Below are positions 1 through 8,610 of a stretch of DNA of 64,000 nt, piece by piece; the first letter of the stretch is position 1, and each line of letters opens with the position of its first letter. The translations under genes were made by a program, and so were the position numbers. This DNA comes from CBDCUW01 sp965222745 (lineage in GTDB: Bacteria > Planctomycetota > Planctomycetia > Pirellulales > Pirellulaceae), in NCBI GenBank assembly GCA_965222745.1, contig CBDCUW010000004.1:62001-126000 (forward strand), read 5' to 3'. The notes beneath the pieces were generated by a model that did no database searches, was not told where the DNA came from, and saw only the letters and a list, made by a program, of their open reading frames with translations.

Positions 1-1
1 T

Positions 2-1183
2 CCGGCCAACGTGTGTAGCCCATCACGAGCCGCCCTGCTGACAGGCCGCTACCCGATGCGCTGCGGCCTACCAGTGGCTCGCAACGAAAACCTGCCGAAA
101 TACAAGAGCTACGGCTTCGCGCCCGAAGAACTCACGATCCCCGAACTACTCAAACCGGCTGGCTATCGATCGCTCATGGTCGGCAAGTGGCATCTGGGAA
201 TGGAAATCGACGGTTCTCACCCGCTGGATGCCGGCTTTGACGAACACCTTGGCATCCCCAGCAACTACGAACCAAAGCGTGGACCAAACTACAACACGTT
301 GTATCGAGGCAAACAGGTTGAACAAAAGAACGTCCGCTGCCAGGAACTGACTCGGCGTTACACGGATGAAGTGGTCGAATTCATCGGCCGCCAGAAAAAC
401 AATCCGTTCTTCGTTTACGTTTCGCACCACATCGCGCACTCCCCTTTGTTACCCAGCAAGGACTTTGTTGGCACATCGATGAAGGGCAAGTACGGCGACT
501 TCATCAAAGAACTGGATCACAGCACCGGTCGCATCATGAAAGCGATTGGTGATGCCGGACTCGATCAGAATACGCTCGTTGTCTTCACGTCAGATAACGG
601 GCCGACTCGTGCAGGATCGACCGGCGGGCTCGCCGGTGGCAAGTATTGCACGATGGAAGGCGGACATCGCGTCCCGGGTATCTTTCGATGGCCGGACAAA
701 ATCCCCGCTGGCCAGGTTTCCAGTGCAACGCTCTCCAGTATGGACCTGCTGCCCTTGTTTTGTTCTCTGGCGGGTGTCGAGCTACCCACGGACCGCAAAA
801 TCGATGGAAAGAACATCTTTCCAATTCTGCAAGGCAAAGAAACCGAAACGCCGCACAAAATGCTCTACTATTACAACGGCACAAACCTGCAGGCTGTGCG
901 CGAGGGCAACTGGAAATTGCATTTGCCTCGTACTCCGCAGGACCAGCCGTTCTGGTCGAAGGAGCCACGTCACAAGTGGAAAGGCTTTGTGAAGCTAGAC
1001 GAGTTTCAACTATTCGACCTGAACAATGACTTGGGTGAAAATAGGAACGTTGCAGATCAGTATCCTGATATCGTCGCCCGTCTCAGAAAGCATGCCGAAG
1101 ACATCCGAACGGAACTCGGTGACGTACGCACGACCGGCTCGGATCAGCGAAAGATCAACCTCGTGGATCCACAGGAGCGATAG
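2..1183 (+). CDS. Type I sulfatase, 5' end outside window
   Basis: Exported sulfatase that would hydrolyse sulfate esters, probably on polysaccharides. The frame is open from base 2 (PAN, then VCSPSRAALLTGRYP), so the start and the first metal-binding Asp pair lie upstream. CSPSR is the formylglycine motif: its Cys must be oxidised by an FGE-type or radical maturase. Counting from the VCSPSR valine as 1, GKWH is near residues 58-61 and the metal-binding SDNG at 194-197, followed by the GG.RVPGIFRWP segment usual in the family. The C-terminal half (YYYNGTNLQAVREGNWKLH) is intact. The stop is 4 bases before a 44-bp inverted repeat that may have been inserted between this gene and the esterase downstream. 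Substrate cannot be told from sequence. Confidence 0.95.
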   Translation, partial: PANVCSPSRAALLTGRYPMRCGLPVARNENLPKYKSYGFAPEELTIPELLKPAGYRSLMVGKWHLGMEIDGSHPLDAGFDEHLGIPSNYEPKRGPNYNTLYRGKQVEQKNVRCQELTRRYTDEVVEFIGRQKNNPFFVYVSHHIAHSPLLPSKDFVGTSMKGKYGDFIKELDHSTGRIMKAIGDAGLDQNTLVVFTSDNGPTRAGSTGGLAGGKYCTMEGGHRVPGIFRWPDKIPAGQVSSATLSSMDLLPLFCSLAGVELPTDRKIDGKNIFPILQGKETETPHKMLYYYNGTNLQAVREGNWKLHLPRTPQDQPFWSKEPRHKWKGFVKLDEFQLFDLNNDLGENRNVADQYPDIVARLRKHAEDIRTELGDVRTTGSDQRKINLVDPQER

Positions 1184-1187
1184 AGAA

Positions 1188-1231
1188 GATTTGTCATTTG
1201 TTGTTTGTCGTTTATCATCTGTCATTTGTCA
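1188..1231. repeat. Left arm of 44-bp perfect inverted repeat
   Basis: This arm, rich in TGTCATTTGTC units, is the exact reverse complement of 1609-1652 over 44 bases; pairing fails on both sides of those limits. The two arms enclose a four-helix-bundle pseudogene and about 20 bases of its leader (GAGGAGG ribosome-binding site at 1234-1240). Perfect identity suggests a recent or selectively maintained structure. A diverged version of the same sequence flanks the SGNH hydrolase gene at about 8.53 and 9.85 kb. Confidence 0.9.
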
Positions 1232-1249
1232 TTGAGGAGGAAATGAACC

Positions 1250-1618
1250 GTGGATGCGAATGACGTGGAAGATCGACTGATCGATTTTTCGGTTCGCATC
1301 ATCAAGTTGGCCGATGCGTTGCCGGAGACGCCAGCTGGCAAGCATATCGGTTGACAATTGCTGCGTTCGGGGACATCACCCGCGCCAAATTACGCCGAAG
1401 CACGCGGCGGGGAAAGTTCCGCCGATTTCGTACACAAGCTGAAAATCGCTTTGAAAGAATTGAATGAGACCTCGGTCTGGCTACGGACAATCAGCCGAGC
1501 CGAACTAATGAAAACGGATCGTCTTGCAGAACTCATCGACGAAAATGTACAGCTCTGCCGAATCCTCAATGCTACCGTCCGAACGGCTAAGCAAAACAAA
1601 ACTGAAAGTGACAAATGA
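1250..1618 (+). pseudogene. Four-helix-bundle (23S rRNA intervening-sequence, S23-type) protein, broken by in-frame TGA
   Basis: GTG at 1250 follows a GAGGAGG site. Codons 1-34 (VDANDVEDRLIDFSVRI...) and codons 36-122 (QLLRSGTSPAPNYAEARG, then ADFVHKLKIALKELNET) are in one frame and together match the roughly 120-residue family; the join is a TGA at 1352-1354 where relatives carry a small or basic residue before QLLRSG. An isolated 86-aa product could start at TTG 1358 but would lack helix 1. No rRNA is present, so this is an orphan intergenic copy of the kind seen in planctomycetes. The stop codon TGA (1616-1618) lies inside the right arm of the flanking inverted repeat. Function of free-standing members is unknown. 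Confidence 0.85.
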
Positions 1619-1652
1619 CAGATGATAAACGACAAACAACAAATGACAAATC
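1609..1652. repeat. Right arm of 44-bp perfect inverted repeat
   Basis: Exact reverse complement of 1188-1231. It supplies the terminal SDK-stop codons of the S23-type pseudogene, so the repeat and the gene overlap by 10 bases and have probably moved or been maintained as one unit. Confidence 0.9.
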
Positions 1653-1718
1653 GTTCCCAAAGCTGCTCAACCTGCTTCAGCGTATCTATCTTGGCAGCGG
1701 ATCGCCGGCTACACCCCG

Positions 1719-2714
1719 ATGGATCCAAACATGCTGCATAAGATGATCCTTGCCGTTCTGGCTGCCGTTTTGGCAACGAGCGGAGCAACAGCTCAGGAAG
1801 CGCGGAATGAAAAGAAGGCAACACGCCGACCTCAACAAACGAAATATCTTGAAACTGGTGGAGAGCGGAAACTAGAAGTCGTCTACAAGACCATTTCAGG
1901 GCGTGACCTGAAGCTAGACTTGTACTACCCGACGGCACGGCGGTCGAAGAAATGCCCGGTGGTTGTCTTTACTCATGGTGGAGGATGGGCCGCAGGCAAT
2001 CGATACAAAGTGGCAAGCGGGTCCTTTGAAGTCGTGTTCAAGCGGTTGGTCCAAGAAGGTTTCGCGGTCGCACCAGTGACATACCGCCTGGCAAAAAAGG
2101 ACAGCGGCGTCGCGATGCGTGACTGCGTTATCGACTGCAAAGACGCCATTCGATACCTGGCAAAGAACAGTGAGTCCCTTGGCATCGACCCCATGCGCAT
2201 TTGCGTGATGGGGGACTCGGCAGGTGGCCACATCGCGCAAATGCTTCTCCTGGCGTCACCCGAACAATTGTCCGGCGACAAGGATTTTGCCACCGTCCCC
2301 TACCGAATGCTTGCCGGTGTTTCCTGGTACGGCCCATGCGACTTCGAGAACATGGAACTGTTCAACCACGATGACCGGCCGGACTTTCGGGATCGATTTG
2401 GCCCGCGGATCCTCGGGTCTGATTCCGGGCCGGCGGACAAGCTGGAACGTTATCGGGAAGTCAGCCCGATTCACTACCTGAGCGAAGACAGCCCGCCACT
2501 GCTGATGATTCAGGGCGATCAGGATACGACGATCCCGGTGAAACATGCTTACCACATGAAGCAGAAAGCAGATTCGGTCAAGGCACCGGTCGAAATCATG
2601 ATCATCAAGAACTCTGGTCACAACTGGCGCAAAGTCGACGCCGACATCGATCCGTCACGAGAAGCCATCATTGATCGCACCGTGAGGTTCTTTGTTGAAC
2701 ACGGGCTGGGATGA
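1719..2714 (+). CDS. Secreted alpha/beta-hydrolase (BD-FAE/carboxylesterase type)
   Basis: Esterase-like serine hydrolase, likely deacylating carbohydrate esters outside the cytoplasm. N-terminal signal peptide (MILAVLAAVLATSGATAQ, residues 9-26; Met1, Met5 or Met9 could each be the start). Oxyanion-hole HGGGW at 86-90, nucleophile elbow GDSAGG at 165-170 (Ser167), acidic residue in GDQDTTIPV (Asp267 or Asp269) and His301 in SGHNW: a complete triad. Its 331 residues are normal for the family. It lies downstream of a sulfatase on the same strand; the two may once have been adjacent in one transcript before the S23 repeat unit separated them. Substrate is unassigned. Confidence 0.9.
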   Translation: MDPNMLHKMILAVLAAVLATSGATAQEARNEKKATRRPQQTKYLETGGERKLEVVYKTISGRDLKLDLYYPTARRSKKCPVVVFTHGGGWAAGNRYKVASGSFEVVFKRLVQEGFAVAPVTYRLAKKDSGVAMRDCVIDCKDAIRYLAKNSESLGIDPMRICVMGDSAGGHIAQMLLLASPEQLSGDKDFATVPYRMLAGVSWYGPCDFENMELFNHDDRPDFRDRFGPRILGSDSGPADKLERYREVSPIHYLSEDSPPLLMIQGDQDTTIPVKHAYHMKQKADSVKAPVEIMIIKNSGHNWRKVDADIDPSREAIIDRTVRFFVEHGLG

Positions 2715-2766
2715 ATTGATTTTTCAAAGTAACTCGCCGTGATGCTGGCACCGAAGCGCGATCGTG

Positions 2767-2940
2767 GTTGGGTGTGAGACAGCGTGGATTCAGGGAGTCG
2801 ATCTCTATGCAGCCCTGGACAATCGGCTACTGCAAGCGTTTGAGTACACAGCAAAGTACAACCTCGGATTCGACGTGCCCTATGAGCCCCTGATCTGTTC
2901 TCGACGCGCCTCTTACACTGGGCCCCCGATACCTCGCTAA
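2767..2940 (+). pseudogene. Relic of an alginate-lyase-family gene
   Basis: One open frame here reads AWIQGVDLYAALDNRLL, QAFEYTAKYNLG and FDVPYEP, a stretch that strongly resembles the C-terminal part of planctomycete alginate-lyase-superfamily proteins (recognised from memory, not searched). It has no start, begins just after an in-frame stop at 2740-2742, and after the motif degenerates to a TAA at 2938-2940 overlapping the 3' end of the opposing regulator gene. Only about 45 residues remain. It implies that polysaccharide-lyase content was lost from this locus. Confidence 0.5.
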
Positions 2941-3626
2941 TGAGGTTTCGTACCGTCCGGCGGAAACAGACCCAGGCGATGGGCGCGGTTTACCGCCGAC
3001 GGTGCGTTGGAGACATTCAGCTTTTCGTAGATGTGCGCGACGTGAGTATCGACCGTGCTGTAGCCAATGCGGAGCTGCTTGGCGATCTCCTTCTTGACCA
3101 GACCTTCCGCAAGCAGTTGGATGATTTCCAGCTCTCGCTCGGAAAGCTGAGGTTGATCTTCATCCGTTGGAAGTCTCGTCTGGAGGCTTTCCAAAATGAA
3201 CCTGGCGACGCCTTTGTCCAGCGGAGCTCCGCCGTTCATGACGGTTTGGATGCTTTCGGTAATCTCGTCCAAGGTCGCGGATTTCAGGAGGTAGCCAGAT
3301 GCCCCGAGAGCAATCGCCCGCAGCACGTCTTGCTCTCGATCAGACTGTGTGAGAATGATGATTTTCGTGTTCGGTACGAGTTCGCGGAATCGAGGAAGTG
3401 CATCGAGGCCGCTGATACCGGGGAGCCGCAGGTCGAGTAAAACCAGATCGGGGTGCTCACTCAGCGAGGCGTTTCCGAGTGTGCGCAAAGCGATCTCTGC
3501 CGTACCGAATTGTCGGGTTAGTTCCACGCCCTGCGATTGCTCTAACGCCAATCGGACCACTTCTCGGTATTCCACGTTGTCTTCGACCAGCATGATACGG
3601 ACGTTTTCGTTCATCGATTTTCCCAT
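2937..3626 (-). CDS. NarL/LuxR-type response regulator
   Basis: DNA-binding regulator paired with the histidine kinase directly upstream. Receiver domain at residues 10-130 with acidic pocket (ED at 15-16), phosphoacceptor Asp65 in LVLLDLRLPG, and Lys in YLLKSA; LuxR helix-turn-helix near the C-terminus (LSERELEIIQLLAEG, KEIAKQL, STVDTHVAHIYEKL). I start at ATG 3626 because it overlaps the kinase stop as TGATG (translational coupling). A GTG at 3632 would add two residues, while the ATG at 3614 removes four. Targets unknown; the neighbouring sulfatase and esterase are plausible. Confidence 0.93.
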   Translation of the reverse strand: MGKSMNENVRIMLVEDNVEYREVVRLALEQSQGVELTRQFGTAEIALRTLGNASLSEHPDLVLLDLRLPGISGLDALPRFRELVPNTKIIILTQSDREQDVLRAIALGASGYLLKSATLDEITESIQTVMNGGAPLDKGVARFILESLQTRLPTDEDQPQLSERELEIIQLLAEGLVKKEIAKQLRIGYSTVDTHVAHIYEKLNVSNAPSAVNRAHRLGLFPPDGTKPH

Positions 3627-5638
3627 CACCACAACAAGCCAAATCTTTTGGTACGCAGCCTCAAGGTAATGCTGGTGCCTCCATCACCAAGTCGATCGGA
3701 TGAGACCTTTGCCCCAGCGAGGCGGGCGCGGCGACTGAGCGAGCTTGGCGTTCGCTTCATTTGAGTATCATTCAAGCCGCAACCATTGTCGGTCACATTC
3801 AGGATCAGCCTGTTTCGATCAGCGGTTAGTCGCGTGACCACTCGGGTTGCGCCTGAGTGTTTCAAAACGTTGGTAAGGCATTCCTTGTAAAACAAGAAAA
3901 GATCGATCCGAATGCTTGCTTTGAGTTGCCGAATGAAAGGCTCGCCTTCGAATCGAAGTTCGTGATCCAAGTCCGCCATCAGGCTATCAGACACTCGCCG
4001 CATGTCCTCCATCAGATCACCGAACAGCCCTTCGGATTCCAGCATGTTCGAACAATAGCGAGTAGCGGCACCACTACGCTCGGTTAACTCGCGCGAACGC
4101 TGCAGAAGAAGTTCTAGTCGATCGGGCGAGTCGGCAGCGGCTTGCGCAAGATCGCCGAGCAATCCGATAGCATGCAGATTAGCGCCAAGTTCATCATGTA
4201 AGTCCGCCGCGATCCGTTCGCGCGTCTGAAGAATGGCTCGTTGCCGGATGGTGCGTTCGACCAAAACCGTGCAGACGGCGATACTTGCCAGCAGACCAGT
4301 CAGCCAGCTTAGTCGAAAAACGATTGCCTTCTGACGCTGATAGCGGTGATTCAATTCTGCGGCAACCAATGGACGCTCCGTTTCCAGGTCGTGTCGCATG
4401 GCCAACTCGGCAAGCCAATCGCGGAGCGGCAGAATCCTGCCATACAAGTTGTTGCCATCGGTGAGTGTTGACGCCGACCTCGACGTGAGGTCGGGCTCCA
4501 GATTAACGCTGATCGGCGCACCGAGTGCAACATTGAGTCCTTTCGCAAAAACTTCGATCTCCGCGAAACCAACTCTCGCTTGCGTCTCTCCGCCTCCGGA
4601 ATGAACGTTCGGCTCGGTAACGATCAGCCGGACGTAACGGCAAGTCGTTTCTGGAAACCGACGCATGATGATCGGCCCCGCGTCGTAGATGGATTCCATC
4701 TGATAGTCGCAGAGTCGTGTCGCATCTGAGAAATCCGGTTTCGTCGCGCCTTCGACAACAAGCGATCGCGGAATTCCAAAGTCATCGGTAAGGGCTTGCG
4801 GGACGTTATCACTCAATTCCGTCGCGTGTAAATGAATGCGGCTCAGTGGCTCAGGACTGCCCAGGTCGATTGCTAGAATCGGAGTCTTGCCAAGACAATT
4901 CCTGCTCACGAACGCCAAACTTTGTTCCCCGTCGTGCGCGTCCATCAAATAGGGTACGAATCCATCGACCAAGTAGTCTTGGTGCCGGGGAAGTCCACGA
5001 CTTGTCTGATCCGATGAAGAAACTTGAACGGATTGTTGAAGGGCAACGTTGTCCGGGCCACTAAAAATCAGAATCTCGGACAGTTGCAAGATGTGCATGT
5101 CGTCCCAGCCGCGTGGCGAGAGCGTGGTCGCCTCGAGTCGCACCCAGGAGGCTTCTGTCGGCGGGAATGATGCGACGACAGGAGCCACCCGCGGCAACAG
5201 AGCATCGTCCGCGCCAAATTGCGCGACCACGGTGCCCTGTTGGTCCGCTCCCTGACCGATGCGGATGCAAAACTCGAGCGGAAAGCCATCGGCCTGGAAT
5301 CCGTTCACCGTGTCGCGCCAAATTGTCGGGACCAGCACCACCTGGTCGATGGATACCGTCTCCGAAAGGGTGATCTGAATCCATTCCGGGTGAGCACAAT
5401 TGACCTGCGGAATCGATCGGAAGCCAACCGCTCCAACTCCCGTCCGCATGCTGGGTTTGGCGAGCAATAACAACTGTTCATCAATGGTCGCCAGATGCCG
5501 TTCCAATACTGTCAGTGAAAGTCGTTTCAGCGGCGCATCGCGCTTGGTCGTCGCAGCGCTAGTGACAAAGATCACCGCTGCACCCACAAGCGAACCCACT
5601 GCAACGAGAGCCAATAGAAGCCGTGGAACAGGGGTCAT
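3626..5638 (-). CDS. NarL-type sensor histidine kinase with extracytoplasmic discoidin-like domains
   Basis: Membrane sensor, 670 aa. N-terminal TM (residues about 5-28), then a long periplasmic region (about 60-365) containing two repeats that look like F5/8 type C/discoidin-type galactose-binding folds (WVRLEATTLSPRGW...QLSEILIF and CRYVRLIVTEPNVHSGGG...VGFAEIEVFAKG), then a second TM (about 432-455). Cytoplasmic HisKA_3 dimerisation domain with RERIAADLHDELGANL (phosphoacceptor His) and HATPase (N-box YKECLTNVLKHSG, DNGCGLN, GDGGTSITL). The fold of the sensor part suggests binding of a glycan or cell-surface carbohydrate, fitting the sulfatase and esterase neighbours; this is inference. 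Coupled by TGATG to the regulator. Confidence 0.9.
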   Translation of the reverse strand: MTPVPRLLLALVAVGSLVGAAVIFVTSAATTKRDAPLKRLSLTVLERHLATIDEQLLLLAKPSMRTGVGAVGFRSIPQVNCAHPEWIQITLSETVSIDQVVLVPTIWRDTVNGFQADGFPLEFCIRIGQGADQQGTVVAQFGADDALLPRVAPVVASFPPTEASWVRLEATTLSPRGWDDMHILQLSEILIFSGPDNVALQQSVQVSSSDQTSRGLPRHQDYLVDGFVPYLMDAHDGEQSLAFVSRNCLGKTPILAIDLGSPEPLSRIHLHATELSDNVPQALTDDFGIPRSLVVEGATKPDFSDATRLCDYQMESIYDAGPIIMRRFPETTCRYVRLIVTEPNVHSGGGETQARVGFAEIEVFAKGLNVALGAPISVNLEPDLTSRSASTLTDGNNLYGRILPLRDWLAELAMRHDLETERPLVAAELNHRYQRQKAIVFRLSWLTGLLASIAVCTVLVERTIRQRAILQTRERIAADLHDELGANLHAIGLLGDLAQAAADSPDRLELLLQRSRELTERSGAATRYCSNMLESEGLFGDLMEDMRRVSDSLMADLDHELRFEGEPFIRQLKASIRIDLFLFYKECLTNVLKHSGATRVVTRLTADRNRLILNVTDNGCGLNDTQMKRTPSSLSRRARLAGAKVSSDRLGDGGTSITLRLRTKRFGLLW

Positions 5639-5853
5639 GACCGAGATGGTCCTCTACGCAGACGTGACGATCGGTTCATATCACCTCATTCAAGCGGCCC
5701 AAAACACGGCTCCTATCCTGTAAATACGGGATACGACTCAAGAGGCGGAAGGCGTACATTCTACCTCATAGTCGGCCCATTAGGGACTAAACCTGTCCGT
5801 TGGCCATGACGGCCGGGTGTACTTCTGGACTCATTTTCGCGTTGGTAAGTCGC

Positions 5854-7107
5854 ATGAATCGATCAAAGCACAACCGCGGTTTTACGTTGGTGGAACTTCT
5901 TGTTGTCATCGCCATCATTGGAGTGCTGATTGGGTTGCTGTTGCCAGCCGTGCAAGCCGCACGTGAAGCGGCGCGGCGAATGAGCTGCAGCAACAATTTC
6001 AAGCAGATTGGCTTGGCCATGCACAACTATCACGCGGCGTACAAGCGAATACCTGCCCAGGGTATCGGTACGGTCGCTACCCCCAGTCACGGTAGAGCCT
6101 GGTGGCAAGAAAGTGCCGCCGGAAACGGTACGCTCTTTGTCAACAACCGACGTCTTAGCACGCTGGTTGGAATTCTGCCGTTTGTTGAACAGCAGTCGAT
6201 CTGGGAGCAGATATCCCAGCCGAACGCTGAGCGAACAGACGGCAACGCCAGTGCCCCCGTCGGTACCCCCACCACCCCTTGGGCTCCCATGGGGCCAACA
6301 CCAGGTACGATCCAGTACATCCCTTGGACCCTCGAGATTCCAACCTATCGTTGTCCGAGTGACCCCGGTGTCGGATTACCGGCGCTTGGACGAACGAACT
6401 ACGCCGCCTGCTTAGGCGACAGTCACTACTTTACGATGTGGGGTCCTTGGAACAACCAGCGTACGATGCGCAATACAAATCGCGTCCTCCATGCCAATGC
6501 GGCTCATCGCGGCTTCTTCAAGCCATTTGATGACGACGGCCGTTTTCGTGACTGTCTCGATGGCTTGGCCAACACGATCGCAATGGGAGAAATAGCGACG
6601 GATTTGGGCGACAACAACATCTCGACAAGTCCGCCGGAAGATGGTCGGGGACTGGGCGGCAATCTCGGCACGATTCGCGCGGTCCGTGACGATCCGGGCA
6701 TTTGTGACCAATTCATCAATCCGGAAAGGCCGCGTTTCTGGCTCAATGGTGGTGCAAGGTTAATCCATGCCCGTGGATTCAAATGGGCGGATGCCAACCA
6801 GATGTTTTCAGGCTGTTTCACGATCTTGCCACCCAACGACGTGTACTGCGGAAGACACAATTCCAATCACTTGTCAGGCACCGCACCCATGTCTAGCCGA
6901 CACCCGGGTGGTGCTCATGTCTTGATGGGCGATGGAGCGGTGATTTTCATTACGGATTCGATTGAAGCCGGCAGCCGGAATCAAGGCGATGTTTGGTTGA
7001 ATGGCACAGGCAATCGGGTGCCTGGCAGCGAAAGTCCCCATGGACTTTGGGGAGCACTTGGAACTCGCGCCAGCAGCGAAACGATCGAGGAAGAACTCAA
7101 CCAATAG
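5854..7107 (+). CDS. DUF1559 pseudopilin-like protein
   Basis: Planctomycete DUF1559/SBP_bac_10-type protein with a type IV prepilin leader. Start chosen at ATG 5854 (MNRSKHNRG then FTLVELLVVIAIIGVL): cleavage would follow Gly9; the in-frame ATG at 5800 only adds an unlikely 18-residue extension. Hydrophobic helix continues to LLPAVQAAREAARRM-C, then the usual NNFKQIGLAMHNYH. The C-terminus has the family hallmark SSRHPGGAHVLMGDGAV. 417 aa, within the normal range. Such proteins are numerous in these genomes; they are probably minor surface or secretion pseudopilins, but function is not established. Confidence 0.95.
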   Translation: MNRSKHNRGFTLVELLVVIAIIGVLIGLLLPAVQAAREAARRMSCSNNFKQIGLAMHNYHAAYKRIPAQGIGTVATPSHGRAWWQESAAGNGTLFVNNRRLSTLVGILPFVEQQSIWEQISQPNAERTDGNASAPVGTPTTPWAPMGPTPGTIQYIPWTLEIPTYRCPSDPGVGLPALGRTNYAACLGDSHYFTMWGPWNNQRTMRNTNRVLHANAAHRGFFKPFDDDGRFRDCLDGLANTIAMGEIATDLGDNNISTSPPEDGRGLGGNLGTIRAVRDDPGICDQFINPERPRFWLNGGARLIHARGFKWADANQMFSGCFTILPPNDVYCGRHNSNHLSGTAPMSSRHPGGAHVLMGDGAVIFITDSIEAGSRNQGDVWLNGTGNRVPGSESPHGLWGALGTRASSETIEEELNQ

Positions 7108-7245
7108 TCGCGCTTACGGCTACGAATACTCGGAGGCGTTGAGCTTTGCTCTCGCCTTCGAATTCGCTGTTGCCGATCGTCGCGCCGATACCGCGTACAA
7201 CTCTTTGATTTTGTCCGACTTTATGAACCTGGAACTCGCTGAATC

Positions 7246-7458
7246 ATGAAGACATCGTCCTGGTCTCTGCTGATCCTTTTCTCGTTTGTCACGATTACTT
7301 CCTTAACGGGCTGTGGAAAGCCCGAACCGAAATCGATGACAGAAGGTGTTCCGCTAAGTGAAATTGAAGCTTACGAAAAGGCGGTACTGGAGATGGAGGC
7401 GGAAGACGCGGGTGACATGGAACTTGACGAGCGCGAAGCGGAGCCCCCCGCTGAGTAG
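7246..7458 (+). CDS. Small lipoprotein next to DUF1559 gene
   Basis: 70 aa. Signal peptide MKTSSWSLLILFSFVTI ending in a lipobox LTGC, so the mature protein starts at Cys23 and is acidic (EMEAEDAGDMELDEREAE). Short lipoproteins commonly follow DUF1559 genes in planctomycetes; the 138-base gap here contains no other gene. Function unknown. Confidence 0.8.
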   Translation: MKTSSWSLLILFSFVTITSLTGCGKPEPKSMTEGVPLSEIEAYEKAVLEMEAEDAGDMELDEREAEPPAE

Positions 7459-7616
7459 CGTGTGGCACCTTGGTAACCCAAGGCGTCACAAGGCAGTGCT
7501 GATTACCTCGCTGACGCTTCGGGTTAACCATTCCTCACATGATGCAGTTTGGATTCGGAAGGAGTATTCTGTACCACAACCGCCACCTCAGGGCTCATTT
7601 CGCATCGGGTAATTTG

Positions 7617-8522
7617 ATGATCCAGGAAAAGTTACGTCGCAATCCCACCTTGTCGGAATTCGTTGTCGTCGCCATTTGTCTGTTCATCTTGCTCTCCGGC
7701 AATGCGGTCGCAGCCGCAGACGACAAACCGCACGTCGTCGTGGTCGTCGGCACCTTGCACTATTCGCCTGAACTGACGATGCCCGTCTTCGCGAAAGAGT
7801 TGGAGCGATTCGGGTTTCGCACTACCGTCGTGATGGGTGAGGGTAACCCCGAGAAGAAAACGGAAAACGTCCTGCCGGGCATCGAAGCTTTGGGCGAGGC
7901 TGATCTGGCGATCTTTTTCATGCGTTTTCTCAAGTTACCCGACAAAGAGTGGCAGCCGATTGAGGACTATCTCAAGTCCGGCAAGCCGGTCATCGGCCTG
8001 CGAACTGCCAACCACTCCTTCAAATATCCCTCCGGACATTCCCGATTCGCGTGGAACAACGACTTTGGCCAGCGAGCATTGGGCACTCCTTACGTCGTGC
8101 ATCAATCCAGTGAAACCCAGATCACCGTTGTCAAAGCAGGACTCGCGCACCCCATCATGACGAATGTGACCAAGACAAACTGGGTGTCGCCGGGGACACT
8201 CTATCTTACGCGTCTTGAGCAAGGCTGCGTTCCATTGGTAACCGGATCGGGTGAAGGACGAAAACGCACCATCAAGAGGGCGTTTGGGACGGTCGAAGTG
8301 AAACCTCACGAGACCGATGTGGTTGCCTGGGCTTGGGAAAATGAGTGGGGCGCTAAAGTGTTTGGAACGTCATTCGGTCACCCCGGCGACTTCGGCGAGG
8401 AATCGTTTGTGCGAATGTTGATCAACGCGGCTTGCTGGTCCGTCGATCGGCCGGTGCCGGGTGCTGATGCAAAGATAACGACCTGGGATATCCAACGCGT
8501 TGACAAGAAACCCCGGAAGTAG
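7617..8522 (+). CDS. ThuA-like domain protein, secreted
   Basis: 301 aa from ATG 7617 (an upstream in-frame ATG at 7539 would give an N-terminus without signal character). Signal peptide (LSEFVVVAICLFILLSGNAVAAA) then a class I glutamine-amidotransferase-like ThuA fold: HVVVVVGTLHYSPEL, ADLAIFFMRFLKLP, LKSGKPVIGLRTANHSF, HPIM..V, and AWAWENEWGAKVFGTSFGH. The ThuA family is linked to sugar metabolism, but no catalytic role is established for this subgroup. It precedes the SGNH hydrolase and heme-propeller genes and probably belongs to the same secreted carbohydrate-processing set. Confidence 0.88.
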   Translation: MIQEKLRRNPTLSEFVVVAICLFILLSGNAVAAADDKPHVVVVVGTLHYSPELTMPVFAKELERFGFRTTVVMGEGNPEKKTENVLPGIEALGEADLAIFFMRFLKLPDKEWQPIEDYLKSGKPVIGLRTANHSFKYPSGHSRFAWNNDFGQRALGTPYVVHQSSETQITVVKAGLAHPIMTNVTKTNWVSPGTLYLTRLEQGCVPLVTGSGEGRKRTIKRAFGTVEVKPHETDVVAWAWENEWGAKVFGTSFGHPGDFGEESFVRMLINAACWSVDRPVPGADAKITTWDIQRVDKKPRK

Positions 8523-8529
8523 ACGGGAT

Positions 8530-8571
8530 TCATTTGTCTTTCGTTATCTGTCATCTCTCATTTGCCATTCA
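8530..8571. repeat. TGTCAT-type dispersed repeat, left copy
   Basis: Built from the same TTTGTC/GTCATTTG words as the 44-bp arms near 1.2 kb. A 25-base segment (about 8543-8567) matches the reverse complement of the copy at about 9.86 kb at 20 of 25 positions. The two copies flank the SGNH hydrolase gene in inverted orientation. Confidence 0.6.
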
Positions 8572-8610
8572 AAATCCAATGTGACCGGATCTGCAGTCGC
8601 GCACAATAGA

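Noticed and set aside
1352..1354. TGA in the S23-type gene as a second selenocysteine codon
   Set aside because: The family does not have Cys at this position and only a 3-bp stem can be drawn downstream, so a nonsense mutation is more likely.
1188..1652. Intervening sequence inside a 23S rRNA gene
   Set aside because: No rRNA sequence flanks the unit; the neighbours are a sulfatase and an esterase.
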